Shown: positions 1-9,058, numbered from the stretch's first letter. The stretch is 64,000 nucleotides of DNA from Nocardioides palaemonis (GCF_018275325.1 NZ_JAGVQR010000001.1:2294001-2358000), one strand, 5' to 3'. The notes: generated by a model not told the origin, from the letters alone. Made by a program: numbers and translations.

Positions 1-2
1 AC

Positions 3-1697
3 GCGGAGGACGCGGGCGCGAGCGGCATCGTCGTCGGCAACACCCCGACCGGCGCGCTGGGCTCCATCGCGGGCCAGTCCGACCTCTACGGCGTCATGGT
101 CTCCAACGCCGACGGCGAAAAGTTCAAGCAGGCCGGCACCACGAGCTTCACCATCGCGGCCGAGCCGTCCGACGCCGACCCGACCAACCGCTGGCTCTCC
201 GGCGAGTCGGACCCGGCCTTCGGCGGGGCGATCCGCGACATGTGGAACCCGAACTGCTACGGCGACCCGGGCAAGGTCTCGGACCAGGAGTACGTCTGCG
301 GCAGCGAGGACTCCGGCGGCGTCCACACCAACTCCGGCGTGGTCAACCGCACCTTCGCGCTCCTCGTGGACGGCATGGACGGACAGGGCACCGGCATCGG
401 GCTCGACAAGGCCGCGTGGCTGTTCTGGCACACCCAGACCAACTACCTCACGCCCACGTCGTACTTCCCCGACCTGGCCGACGGCCTCGAGGCCTCCTGC
501 CAGGACCTGCAGGGCATCGCCCTCGACAAGGCCACCGTGGGCAACCCGCAGCTGGCCGACGGCTCCGACGGCGCCTTCAGCGCCGGCGTGATCGCGGGCG
601 GCACGACCGAGGCGGACTGCGCCATCCTCGCCGACGTCATCGCCGAGACCGAGCTGCGCCTCGACCCGAGCGCGGAGTGCGACTGGCAGCCGCTGCTCAA
701 GCCCGGCGCCCCGGAGCTCGGCTGCGGTGCGGGCACCACGACCTCCACCACGTGGTCGGAGGACTTCGAGGACGGCCTCGCCGGCTGGACCCAGGACGAG
801 GAGGTCGGCTCGCCGGTCTCCGAGGGCATTGCGTGGGAGGCCTCGACCGAGGCTCCCGAGCACACCGGCGGCGTCGCCTTCGGCCCCGACCCGGTGGCCG
901 GCAACTGTGGCGCACCCGGCGACCTCACCAGCCGCAACGGCCTGATCTCACCCGCCATCACGGTGCCGGCCGGCACCACGCCGCGCCTGCAGTGGGACCA
1001 CTACATGGCCTCCGAGGCGACGTGGGACGGCGGCAACGTCAAGGTCAGCGTCAACGGCGGTGAGTTCGCCCAGGTGCCGAACGAGGCGTACCTGTTCAAC
1101 GCGCCCGGCGGCACGATGGACCCCGACCAGGGCCCGATGGGCGGCGAGGCCGCCTGGACCGGCACCGACGGCGGCCAGCTCGGCGGCTCGTGGGGCACCT
1201 CGGTCATCGACCTCGCCCAGGTGGCGAAGGCCGGCGACTCGGTGAAGTTCCGCTTCGACATGGGCCGCGACGGCTGCAACGGCGTCGAGGGCTGGTACGT
1301 CGACAACGTCAAGGTGCAGGTCTGCAGCACGGGCACCACGCCCACCACGCCGCCGACCACCACCCCGACGCCCACGCCCACGCCGACGCCCACCCCGGCG
1401 CCGGAGGCGGTCGACTCCACCACCGTGGTGAAGGTCGTGCCGAAGAAGCCCTCGCACCGCGAGGACTTCAAGGTCGTGGTCAAGGTCGAGGCCGACGGGG
1501 CCACCCCGGACGGCAAGGTCGTGCTGCGCATCGACGGCAAGCGGATGGGCATCGGCATGCTGGAGGACGGCAAGGTCGTCTTCCGCATCGAGCGTGACTA
1601 CTTCGTGGGCAAGCACGTCGCCTACGCGAAGTACAAGGGCTCGGACACCGTCGACCCCAGCAAGGACCGCGTGCGGTTCCGGGTGGTCCGGGGCTGA
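3..1697 (+). CDS. Secreted M4-type metallopeptidase with PA and choice-of-anchor domains, 5' end outside window
   Basis: The reading frame is open from the first bases, so the N-terminus, with the signal peptide, propeptide and HExxH site, lies upstream of the window. The visible part starts with the end of a protease-associated (PA) domain, followed by the thermolysin C-terminal domain. There DSGGVHTNSG (about nt 309-338) carries the His equivalent to catalytic His231 of thermolysin, and NYLTPTSYF matches the family helix. Next come a MAM-like/choice-of-anchor J domain (about nt 760-1330), a Thr-Pro linker, and a C-terminal Ig-like domain of about 85 residues. A PA domain between the zinc-site half and the C-terminal M4 half is a known insertion. 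The role is probably extracellular protein degradation. A strong hairpin follows the stop codon. Confidence 0.85.
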   Translation, partial: AEDAGASGIVVGNTPTGALGSIAGQSDLYGVMVSNADGEKFKQAGTTSFTIAAEPSDADPTNRWLSGESDPAFGGAIRDMWNPNCYGDPGKVSDQEYVCGSEDSGGVHTNSGVVNRTFALLVDGMDGQGTGIGLDKAAWLFWHTQTNYLTPTSYFPDLADGLEASCQDLQGIALDKATVGNPQLADGSDGAFSAGVIAGGTTEADCAILADVIAETELRLDPSAECDWQPLLKPGAPELGCGAGTTTSTTWSEDFEDGLAGWTQDEEVGSPVSEGIAWEASTEAPEHTGGVAFGPDPVAGNCGAPGDLTSRNGLISPAITVPAGTTPRLQWDHYMASEATWDGGNVKVSVNGGEFAQVPNEAYLFNAPGGTMDPDQGPMGGEAAWTGTDGGQLGGSWGTSVIDLAQVAKAGDSVKFRFDMGRDGCNGVEGWYVDNVKVQVCSTGTTPTTPPTTTPTPTPTPTPTPAPEAVDSTTVVKVVPKKPSHREDFKVVVKVEADGATPDGKVVLRIDGKRMGIGMLEDGKVVFRIERDYFVGKHVAYAKYKGSDTVDPSKDRVRFRVVRG

Positions 1698-1734
1698 CCC
1701 GACCCACCAGCAGCACCCAGCACCACGGCAGGAC

Positions 1735-1772
1735 GGGAGGGCCCCGGCGGAGCGATCCGCCGGGGCCCTCCC
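1735..1772. terminator. Strong hairpin, likely bidirectional terminator
   Basis: A perfect 16-bp GC-rich stem (GGGAGGGCCCCGGCGG and its complement) encloses a 6-nt loop, 38 nt after the metallopeptidase stop. The M56 gene ends about 40 nt further on the opposite strand, so the hairpin may serve both. There is no U-tract, as is usual in high-GC actinobacteria. Confidence 0.75.
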
Positions 1773-1780
1773 CCGTTCGC

Positions 1781-1817
1781 CGGACTCAGCCCCCGGACTC
1801 AGCCCCCGGACTCAGCC
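1781..1817. repeat. Three tandem 13-nt units at the 3' end of the M56 gene
   Basis: Units of CGGACTCAGCCCC occur at 1781-1793 and 1794-1806, with a partial third from 1807. On the minus strand each unit contains TGA. Because 13 is not a multiple of 3, the three copies place a stop in every minus-strand frame. The first one met (1812-1814) is the stop of the M56 gene. Confidence 0.8.
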
Positions 1818-2681
1818 GGCGTCGAGACCGGCGAGCCACGGCAGCACGACCAGCGCCGTCGGCAGCGCGAGCAGCGCGAGGGCCAGGATCGCGACGAGGC
1901 ACGCCTGCACCCGGTGCGGGCGTCCGTCGCGCAGCGCGGACACCCGTGCCGTGAGCGCCCCGGACGACCCGAGCGCCCCCTCGGGGGTCGACGAGCCGGC
2001 CAGGGCGAGCAGCGCACCGAGCAGCGCACGGCGGTCGCCGTGGCGCACGGCCGCCCGGTCGGCCAGCACCTCGACCAGCACCTCGACCTCGGCGCGCGCC
2101 GCGCGGCTCGCCACCCAGCGTGGGAAGGCCCGGTGCAGCACGGTGAACGCCTCGAGGACGAGGTCGTGGCGCGCCCGCAGGTGGGAGCGCTCGTGCTCGA
2201 GCACGGCCTCGAGCTCGTCGGGACCCAGCCGGTCGAGGGCCGAGCGTGACACCACGATCCGCGACACTGCGACACCGGGGACGCAGTAGGCCACCGGCAG
2301 GTCGTGGTCGAGCACCGAGACCCCTCCGTCGACGCGGGCGACGAGGTCGACCCGCTCGCGGTGCGTGCGCCGCACCCGCCGCAGCGCGGTGCCGGTCAGG
2401 TGGCCGCTCAGCAGCAGCCGGCCCGCCACGACCAGCGTCACCGCGCCGGCCAGCGCGGCGACGACCACGTCTCCCGACGCGACCGGGGGCACCCAGAGCC
2501 GGTCGGTGGCCAGCGCCAGACCCGCCCCGAGCGCGGCGAGCACCGCCGCCAGCGCCGTGCTCTGCCACAGCAGCATCGCCGCCGCCGGCGTACGTCGCAG
2601 GCGCGGCCAGCGGGCCAGCAGCGCCGGGACGGGGCCGGCGAGCAGCACGCCGAGGACGCCGAGGACGACGGGGGTCAGCAC
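1812..2681 (-). CDS. M56-family membrane metallopeptidase (BlaR/MecR-like protease, no sensor domain)
   Basis: A 289-aa membrane protein with three N-terminal hydrophobic segments, a zinc-protease motif HERSH (about residues 163-167, in LEHERSHLRARHD) and one C-terminal hydrophobic segment. This is the M56/HtpX-like fold used by BlaR1 and MecR1 to inactivate BlaI-type repressors. The extracellular penicillin-binding domain of BlaR1 is absent, so the signal is unlikely to be a beta-lactam sensed by that route. It lies 10 nt downstream of the BlaI gene, and the two probably form one transcript. The inferred job is to relieve BlaI repression, possibly of the adjacent cyd genes. Confidence 0.85.
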   Translation of the reverse strand: MLTPVVLGVLGVLLAGPVPALLARWPRLRRTPAAAMLLWQSTALAAVLAALGAGLALATDRLWVPPVASGDVVVAALAGAVTLVVAGRLLLSGHLTGTALRRVRRTHRERVDLVARVDGGVSVLDHDLPVAYCVPGVAVSRIVVSRSALDRLGPDELEAVLEHERSHLRARHDLVLEAFTVLHRAFPRWVASRAARAEVEVLVEVLADRAAVRHGDRRALLGALLALAGSSTPEGALGSSGALTARVSALRDGRPHRVQACLVAILALALLALPTALVVLPWLAGLDAG

Positions 2682-2691
2682 GGGCGCGGGA

Positions 2692-3075
2692 TCAGTCGAG
2701 CTCGGCCAGGGCCTGCCGCAGCGCGGCCAGGTCCTCGGCGCTGGCCTCCCCGACGAACGACACGAGGGCCTGGCGCCGGTCGTCCCCCGTGCCGTCGAGC
2801 GCCTCGCGCATCAGCTCGGCGGTGAGCTCCGCGCGCGACTGCCGCGGGACGTAGCGGAACGCCCGCCCCTCGCGCTCACGGACCAGCAGGTCCTTGCGGG
2901 CGAGCCGGTCGAGCACCGTCATCACGGTCGTGTAGGCGAGGTCGCGGTCGCGCAGCGACGCGTGCACCTCGCGGCCGCTGGCGCCGCGCTTGCCATCGAC
3001 CGCTCCCGCGTCGAGGGTCCACAATGCCTCGAGGACCGCTTGCTCCAGCTCGCCCGTCAGGGACCTTGGACTCAT
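2692..3075 (-). CDS. BlaI/MecI/CopY-family transcriptional repressor
   Basis: A 127-aa protein with the typical BlaI plan. The N-terminal winged helix starts GELEQAVLEALWTLD and continues into the recognition region (TVMTVLDRLARKDLLVRER, residues about 50-70). A C-terminal dimerisation helix (about residues 85-125) follows. The ATG at 3075 is about 30 nt from an operator array shared with the divergent cydA, so autoregulation and control of cydABDC are both likely. The family binds TACTA-type palindromes, which are present here. No beta-lactamase gene is nearby. The family assignment is firm; the target set is inference from position. Confidence 0.9.
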   Translation of the reverse strand: MSPRSLTGELEQAVLEALWTLDAGAVDGKRGASGREVHASLRDRDLAYTTVMTVLDRLARKDLLVREREGRAFRYVPRQSRAELTAELMREALDGTGDDRRQALVSFVGEASAEDLAALRQALAELD

Positions 3076-3106
3076 GTCTCCGGAGTCTAGGGGCCCTGTC
3101 GCCGAA

Positions 3107-3144
3107 ACTACGACACGACGTAGTATCTACTACACTTCGTAGTA
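3107..3144. promoter_or_regulatory. Triple overlapping BlaI-type operator between blaI and cydA
   Basis: Three inverted repeats overlap. They are ACTACG-N6-CGTAGT (3107-3124), GTAGTA-N2-TACTAC (3120-3133) and TACTAC-N5-GTAGTA (3128-3144), all with perfect arms. The array covers the region 26-63 nt upstream of the cydA ATG and starts 32 nt from the BlaI start. It is strikingly AT-rich for this genome. It most likely overlaps both promoters. Confidence 0.8.
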
Positions 3145-3169
3145 ATGACCGCGCCGAAAGGGTGCCTCC

Positions 3170-4615
3170 ATGGACGTCCTCGACATCGCCCGCTGGCAGT
3201 TCGGGATCATCACCGTCTACCACTTCCTCTTCGTCCCCCTCACCGTCGGGTTGACGGCCGTCATCGCCGGCCTCGAGACCGCCTGGGTCCGCACCGGCAA
3301 GGAGGAGTACCTCCGGCTCACCAAGTTCTTCGGCAAGCTGTTCCTGATCAACTTCGCGATCGGCGTGGTGACCGGCATCGTCCAGGAGTTCCAGTTCGGC
3401 ATGAACTGGTCGGACTACTCCCGCTTCGTCGGCGACATCTTCGGTGCACCGCTCGCGGTCGAGGGGCTGCTGGCGTTCTTCCTCGAGTCGACCTTCCTGG
3501 GGCTCTGGATCTTCGGCTGGGACAAGCTCCCCCGCGGCCTCCACGCCGCGACCATGTGGCTCACCCACCTCGGCACCCTGGCGTCGTCGTGGTTCATCCT
3601 CGCCGCCAACTCCTGGATGCAGCACCCGGTCGGCTACCGCTACAACCCCGAGTCGGGGCGCGCGGAGCTGACCGACTTCTGGGCCGTGATGTTCAACAAG
3701 GTCCAGCTGGTCACCTTCCCGCACGTGATCATGGCGGCCTACATGACCGCCGGCGCCTTCCTGCTCGGTGTCGCGGCGTACCTGTACATGAAGAAGGGCC
3801 ACGAGCAGGACCGCCCGCTCTACCACAAGGCCATCCGCATCGGCGCCGTCGTGACCCTGCTGGCCGGCCTGGGAGTGGCCATCACCGGTGACCTGCAGGG
3901 CAAGGTGATGACCGAGGTGCAGCCGATGAAGATGGCCGCTGCCGAGGGGCTCTACGAGACCAGCTCGAGCTGCGCCCCCTTCTCCGTCTTCACCGTCGGC
4001 ACGCCCGACGGCAAGGAGGAGAAGTTCGCCGTGACGGTCCCCTGCCTGCTCTCCTTCCTCGGCACCGGGTCGGTCGACGGCACGGTGCAGGGCATCAACC
4101 CGCTGCGCGAGGAGTACGTCCAGAAGTACGGACAGGACCCGACGGCGACCACGGCCACGCAGGGCGACTACACGCCCGTCATCCCGGTGACGTACTGGTC
4201 CTTCCGCTTCATGATGGGCCTCGGCTTCTTCGCCGCCGCCGGAGCCGCGCTGATCCTCTGGATGACCCGCAAGGGTCGCGTCCCCGGCGTCCGGTGGGTG
4301 GGCACTCTCGGGCTGTCGCTCCCGATCGCCGTGGTGCTGGCCAGCTCGTGGGGCTGGATCTTCACCGAGATGGGCCGCCAGCCGTGGGTCGTGTTCGGCC
4401 TGATGACCACCGAGTCCGGTGTCTCACCCGGCGTCTCGACCTTCGAGGCAGCCACCTCGCTGATCGTGCTCACCCTCCTCTACGCGGTGCTCGCCGTGGT
4501 CGAGGTCGGCCTGCTGGCCCGCTACATCAAGGCCGGCGCCGAGCCCTTCGTCGAGCCCCCGGACGTCCCGGTCGGCGGCGCCGACGAGGACAAGCCGCTC
4601 ACCTTCGCCTACTGA
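3170..4615 (+). CDS. cydA: Cytochrome bd oxidase subunit I
   Basis: A 481-aa multi-pass membrane subunit of the quinol oxidase that reduces O2 to water with high affinity. Family signatures are visible: ARWQFGIITVYHFLFVPLT with an early heme-ligand His, the segment FQFGMNWSDYSRFVGDIFGAPLA, and HLGTLASSWFILAANSWMQHPVG. The loop between the central helices is of the short type. The ATG at 3170 follows GAAAGGG; an earlier ATG at 3145 lies in another frame at the operator edge and is not used. It is the first gene of cydA-cydB-cydDC. Regulation by the adjacent BlaI is likely from the operator array. This oxidase typically serves low-oxygen growth and resistance to inhibitors of the bcc-aa3 branch. 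Confidence 0.97.
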   Translation: MDVLDIARWQFGIITVYHFLFVPLTVGLTAVIAGLETAWVRTGKEEYLRLTKFFGKLFLINFAIGVVTGIVQEFQFGMNWSDYSRFVGDIFGAPLAVEGLLAFFLESTFLGLWIFGWDKLPRGLHAATMWLTHLGTLASSWFILAANSWMQHPVGYRYNPESGRAELTDFWAVMFNKVQLVTFPHVIMAAYMTAGAFLLGVAAYLYMKKGHEQDRPLYHKAIRIGAVVTLLAGLGVAITGDLQGKVMTEVQPMKMAAAEGLYETSSSCAPFSVFTVGTPDGKEEKFAVTVPCLLSFLGTGSVDGTVQGINPLREEYVQKYGQDPTATTATQGDYTPVIPVTYWSFRFMMGLGFFAAAGAALILWMTRKGRVPGVRWVGTLGLSLPIAVVLASSWGWIFTEMGRQPWVVFGLMTTESGVSPGVSTFEAATSLIVLTLLYAVLAVVEVGLLARYIKAGAEPFVEPPDVPVGGADEDKPLTFAY

Positions 4616-4664
4616 CCCGACCACCAGCCACGACATCCCGAGAAGGATCGAGGAAGACATCGCC

Positions 4665-5687
4665 ATGGAACTGACCACCGTCTGGTTCTCGCTCATCGCC
4701 GTGCTGTGGGTCGGCTACTTCTGCCTGGAGGGATTCGACTTCGGCGTCGGCATGCTGCTCCCCGTCCTCGCCAGGGACGAGACCGAGCGCCGCGTCATGA
4801 TCAACACCATCGGGCCCGTCTGGGACGGCAACGAGGTGTGGGTCCTGGTCGCCGGAGGCGCCACCTTCGCCGCCTTCCCCGAGTGGTACGCCACGCTCTT
4901 CAGCGGCTTCTACCTCCCGCTCCTGCTGATCCTGGTGGGCCTCATCGTGCGCGGGGTCGCCTTCGAGTACCGCCACAAGCGCGGTGAGGCCGCGTGGAAG
5001 CAGCGCTGGGACCTCGCGATCATCGTCGGCTCGTTCCTGCCGGCGCTGCTGTGGGGCGTCGCGTTCGCCAACATCGTCGCCGGCGTGCCGATCGACGCCG
5101 ACAAGGAGTTCACCGGCAACCTCTTCACCCTGCTCAACCCCTACGGCCTGCTCGGCGGTCTGGTCACGCTGACCCTGTTCCTCACCCACGGCGCGATGTT
5201 CGTGGCGCTCAAGACCGACGGCGACATCCGCCACCGCGCCCGCGACCTCGCGGTCCGGATCGGTGCCGTCGCCGCGGCGCTGGCCGTCCTGTTCCTCGTG
5301 TGGACGCAGGTCAAGACCGGCACCGCCGCCACCGCCGTCGTGTTCGTCGTCGCCGCGCTGTCCCTGGTCGGTGGCCTGGTCGCCGCCCGCGCCGGCAGCG
5401 AGGGCTGGGCCTTCATCGGCACCTTCGTCACGATCGCCCTCGCGGTCGTCGGGCTGTTCCTCGCCCTCTTCCCCGACGTGATGCCGTCGACCACCGACCC
5501 GGCCTTCTCGCTCACCACCACCAACGCGGCCGCCACGGCGTACACGCTGAAGGTGATGACGTGGGTCGCGGTGATCTTCACCCCGATCGTGCTGGGCTAC
5601 CAGGCGTGGACCTACTGGGTCTTCCGCAAGCGGATCTCGGTGCACCACATCCCCACCGCGGAGCTCGCGGAGGCGTCCGCCCAGTGA
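4665..5687 (+). CDS. cydB: Cytochrome bd oxidase subunit II
   Basis: A 340-aa multi-pass membrane protein and partner of CydA. The N-terminal motif EGFDFGVGMLLP and NTIGPVWDGNEVWVLVAGGATFAAFPEWYA are diagnostic of CydB. It starts at ATG 4665 behind a purine-rich AAGGATCGAGGAAG stretch, 49 nt after cydA. Its stop codon overlaps the GTG start of cydDC (GTGA), so translation of the oxidase and its assembly transporter is coupled. Confidence 0.97.
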   Translation: MELTTVWFSLIAVLWVGYFCLEGFDFGVGMLLPVLARDETERRVMINTIGPVWDGNEVWVLVAGGATFAAFPEWYATLFSGFYLPLLLILVGLIVRGVAFEYRHKRGEAAWKQRWDLAIIVGSFLPALLWGVAFANIVAGVPIDADKEFTGNLFTLLNPYGLLGGLVTLTLFLTHGAMFVALKTDGDIRHRARDLAVRIGAVAAALAVLFLVWTQVKTGTAATAVVFVVAALSLVGGLVAARAGSEGWAFIGTFVTIALAVVGLFLALFPDVMPSTTDPAFSLTTTNAAATAYTLKVMTWVAVIFTPIVLGYQAWTYWVFRKRISVHHIPTAELAEASAQ

Positions 5688-8600
5688 GGCCACTCGACCC
5701 CGCCGTCCTCACCCACCTGCGACCTGCTCGGGTCCCGCTCGCCGTGGTGGTGGCGAGCGGGGTCGTCGGCGGCCTGGCCACCGTCGCCCAGGCGTTCGCC
5801 CTGGGCGCGCTGGTCGTCGCGGCAGTCACCCCGCCGGCCGGGGGCTGGGCGGTCGCCGGCTGGTGGCTGGTCGGACTGGTCGCGCTGCGCACGGTGAGCG
5901 CGTACGTCGGCCAGCGCGCCGCCGTGCGCGCCGCCGGCGAGGTGTCGGGCGCGCTGCGCGGGCGGCTGCTCGAGGCGTCCCGCCACGATCCCACTGCCCG
6001 CCCCGCCGAGCTGTCCGTGCTCGCCACCCGCGGCCTCAGCGGCGTCGAGCCCTACGTCACCCGCTACCTCCCCGCGCTGGTCCCGGCGACGGTGCTGCCG
6101 GTCGTCACCCTCGCCGCGATCACCTGGCTCGACCCGCTGTCCGGGCTGGTCGTGGCGCTCACGCTCCCCCTGGTGCCGGTCTTCGCGATCCTGGTCGGGC
6201 TCACCACGCGCGACCGGGCGGACCGGCAGTGGCGGGCGCTGGAGGCGCTGTCGGGCCACTTCCTCGACGTCGTCCGCGGGCTGCCCACCCTCGTCGCCCA
6301 CCGACGCGCCGAAGCGCAGGTCGAGTCGATCCGCGCGGTGACCCACCGCTACCGTCGCGCGACCGTGGAGACGCTGCGGCTGGCGTTCGCGTCGTCGTCG
6401 GTCCTGGAGCTCGTCGCCACCCTGTCCGTGGCCCTGGTCGCCGTCACCGTGGGCCTGCGGCTCGCGTCCGACTCCGTCGACTTCCGCGTCGCGCTCACGG
6501 TGCTGCTGCTCGCCCCGGAGGCGTACTGGCCGCTGCGGAGGGTGGGCGCGGAGTTCCACTCGGCCGCCGAGGGTGCTGCCGCGCTGGCGCGCGCCGACGC
6601 GCTGCTCACCCGGCCCGTGCCGGCGGCGGGCACCGCCCGACTGTCCCGCGCCCGGCTGGCGCTCGCGCGGCTGGAGGTCGGCCACTCGTCCGACGCCTCC
6701 CTCGTGGCGCCCGTCGACCTCACGCTCCCCGAGCGCGGGCTCGTGGCCGTGGCCGGGCCGTCGGGGTGCGGCAAGTCGACCCTCCTGTCCACCCTCCGCG
6801 GCGAGCTGTCCCCCGTCGCCGGCGACGTCCTCGTCGACGGCACCCGGCTGGCCGAGGTGGACCCCGCCTGGTGGCGTGGTCGCGTGGCCTGGGCGCCCCA
6901 GCGACCGTGGCTGCTCGCGGCGTCGGTGGCCGACAACGTCCGCGTCGGCCGGCCCACGGCCGGCGACGACGAGGTCTGGGACGCGCTGCGTGCCGTCGGC
7001 CTCGACGACGTGGTGCGCGCGCTGCCGGACGGCCTCGCGACCGTGCTCGGCGAGGACGGCGCCGGCCTGTCCGCCGGCCAGCGGGCCCGCGTCGCGCTCG
7101 CGCGGGTCGTCGTCAGCCGTCGCCCGGTCGTGCTGCTCGACGAGCCCAGCGCCCACCTCGACGAGGAGACCGAGCAGGTGCTGCTCGCGACCGTCGCCCG
7201 CCTCGCCCGGACCAGCCTGGTCGTCGTCGTTGCCCACCGCCCCGCCGTCCTCGACGCCGCCGACGTGGTGGTCCGGCTCTCCCCCGCCGCCACCGTGGCG
7301 GCGGATGACACCCCGGCCGCCACCATGGCGGCGGACGACACCGGATCCGTCGCAGGCGACGTCGTGCGCCGCCACCCCCGGGCGGCCGAGCCGGTCCTCG
7401 CGACGGAGGAGGACGACGTACGCCCCCGCTGGGGGCTGCGCACGGCGACCCTGCTCGGTGCGCTGTCGGTGGCCTCCGGGCTGGCCCTCACCGCGACCGC
7501 GGGCTGGCTGATCACCCGTGCCAGCCAGCACCCGCCGGTGCTCTACCTGATGGTGGCGATCGTCGGGGTCCGGCTCTTCGGCCTGGCCCGACCGGTGCTC
7601 CGGCACGCCGAGCGGGTGCTGAGCCACGACGTGGTGCTCCGCGAGCTCGCCGAGCGCCGGGCCCGGGTGTTCGCCGACCTGGTGCCGCTCGTGCCGGGGC
7701 GCCTCGGCCCGCGGCGCGGTGACCTGCTCACCCGGGTCGTCGACGACGTCGACGCGCTCCTCGACGAGCGGCTCCGGGTGCGTCAGCCGGTCGCGACCGC
7801 GCTGCTGGTCGTCGGCGGAGCCGTCGCGCTCACCGCCCTCGTCCACCCGGCGGCCGGCCTGGTCGTGCTGGCCGTCTCCGCGACCGGCGCGCTGTCGTTC
7901 CTCCACGCCCGCCACGCCGCCGCCCGGGCGGAGGACCAGGTGGTCACCCGGAGGGCGGCGCTCGGGACCCGTGTCGAGGAGGTCACCCACGGCCTGCGCG
8001 ACCTGGAGCAGTGGGGCGCGACCGACCAAGCGCTCGCGACGGTCCGCGCGGAGGCCGAGGCCCTCGACGACGCCGTACGCCGCTCGGCCCGGGCGGTCGC
8101 GGCGGGCACCGCGCTCACCACGGCCGCGGCCGGGACCGGGGTCGTCGCGATGGCCCTCGCCGTGCCCTCGGGAGCCGTCTCGCCCGCCGTGCTCGCGCTG
8201 CTCCTGCTCGTCCCGCTCGCCCTCGCCGACGTCACCGGCGGGCTCGCCGACGCCGGAGCACTGTCCGTGCGCTCGCGCGCCGCACGGCGGCGTCTCGACG
8301 CCCTGCGCGCCACCGCGCCCGCCGTCACCGACCCGGTGTCACCGGCCACGCTGCCGGCCGACCACGCCGTCGCGCTCGAGGGTGCCGTTCTCGGCTGGGA
8401 CGGGCACGCCGTCCTCGACCTCGGCGACCTGACCCTCCGGGCCGGCGAGCACGTCGGTGTCACCGGCCCGTCCGGCTCGGGCAAGTCGACCCTCGCCGCC
8501 ACCCTCGTCCGCTTCGTCGACCCGGTCGACGGTCGGGTGCGGCTCGGCGGGACCGACCTGCGCGACCTCGCGCTCGACGACGTGCGCGGCCGCGTGGGCC

Positions 8601-9058
8601 TGGTCGACGACGACCCGCACGTGTTCGCCTCAACGGTCGCGGAGAACGTCCGCCTCGCCCGCCCCGGCTCCTCGGACGCCGAGGTGCGCGACGCGCTCGA
8701 CCGCGCCCGCCTCGGCGGCTGGGTGGACGCGCTGCCGGACGGCATCCACACCCGGGTGGGTGCCGGGTCGCGCGAGGTGTCCGGCGGCGAGCGCGCCCGG
8801 CTGGCCCTCGCCCGCTCGCTGCTGGCCGACCCTCCGGTGCTGGTGCTCGACGAGCCGACCGCCCACCTCGACGGCCCCACGGCCCGCGCCGTCGCCTCGT
8901 CGATGCTCGAGGCCGCCGCGCGCGCCGGTCGGTCGGTCGTGTGGATCACCCACGGGACCGTCGGGCTCGACGCGATGGACCGGGTCGTGCAGGTGGGCGG
9001 CGCCGACGCCCCGCCGGTCAGTCCGTCGCGTCCCGTGCGGTCCGCAGCGGGAGGGTGA
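5684..9058 (+). CDS. cydDC: Fused CydDC thiol ABC exporter for cytochrome bd assembly
   Basis: An 1124-aa protein joining CydD and CydC, which are separate in Escherichia coli, where the pair exports cysteine/glutathione needed for cytochrome bd maturation. The fusion is common in actinobacteria. Order: membrane domain 1; NBD1 with Walker A GPSGCGKST (about residue 358), signature LSAGQ and Walker B VVLLDEPSAHLD; then a linker with two copies of an A-A-D-D-T motif; membrane domain 2 (from about residue 590); NBD2 with Walker A GPSGSGKST (about residue 926), signature VSGGE and Walker B VLVLDEPTAHLD. Both sites keep the catalytic Glu. The GTG at 5684 is chosen because it overlaps the cydB stop. 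The 3' end overlaps the convergent kinase gene by 41 nt. Confidence 0.95.
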   Translation: MRPLDPAVLTHLRPARVPLAVVVASGVVGGLATVAQAFALGALVVAAVTPPAGGWAVAGWWLVGLVALRTVSAYVGQRAAVRAAGEVSGALRGRLLEASRHDPTARPAELSVLATRGLSGVEPYVTRYLPALVPATVLPVVTLAAITWLDPLSGLVVALTLPLVPVFAILVGLTTRDRADRQWRALEALSGHFLDVVRGLPTLVAHRRAEAQVESIRAVTHRYRRATVETLRLAFASSSVLELVATLSVALVAVTVGLRLASDSVDFRVALTVLLLAPEAYWPLRRVGAEFHSAAEGAAALARADALLTRPVPAAGTARLSRARLALARLEVGHSSDASLVAPVDLTLPERGLVAVAGPSGCGKSTLLSTLRGELSPVAGDVLVDGTRLAEVDPAWWRGRVAWAPQRPWLLAASVADNVRVGRPTAGDDEVWDALRAVGLDDVVRALPDGLATVLGEDGAGLSAGQRARVALARVVVSRRPVVLLDEPSAHLDEETEQVLLATVARLARTSLVVVVAHRPAVLDAADVVVRLSPAATVAADDTPAATMAADDTGSVAGDVVRRHPRAAEPVLATEEDDVRPRWGLRTATLLGALSVASGLALTATAGWLITRASQHPPVLYLMVAIVGVRLFGLARPVLRHAERVLSHDVVLRELAERRARVFADLVPLVPGRLGPRRGDLLTRVVDDVDALLDERLRVRQPVATALLVVGGAVALTALVHPAAGLVVLAVSATGALSFLHARHAAARAEDQVVTRRAALGTRVEEVTHGLRDLEQWGATDQALATVRAEAEALDDAVRRSARAVAAGTALTTAAAGTGVVAMALAVPSGAVSPAVLALLLLVPLALADVTGGLADAGALSVRSRAARRRLDALRATAPAVTDPVSPATLPADHAVALEGAVLGWDGHAVLDLGDLTLRAGEHVGVTGPSGSGKSTLAATLVRFVDPVDGRVRLGGTDLRDLALDDVRGRVGLVDDDPHVFASTVAENVRLARPGSSDAEVRDALDRARLGGWVDALPDGIHTRVGAGSREVSGGERARLALARSLLADPPVLVLDEPTAHLDGPTARAVASSMLEAAARAGRSVVWITHGTVGLDAMDRVVQVGGADAPPVSPSRPVRSAAGG

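Noticed and set aside
1812..3075. Beta-lactam resistance regulator system
   Set aside because: The M56 protein has no penicillin-binding domain and no beta-lactamase gene is nearby. The operator faces cydA.
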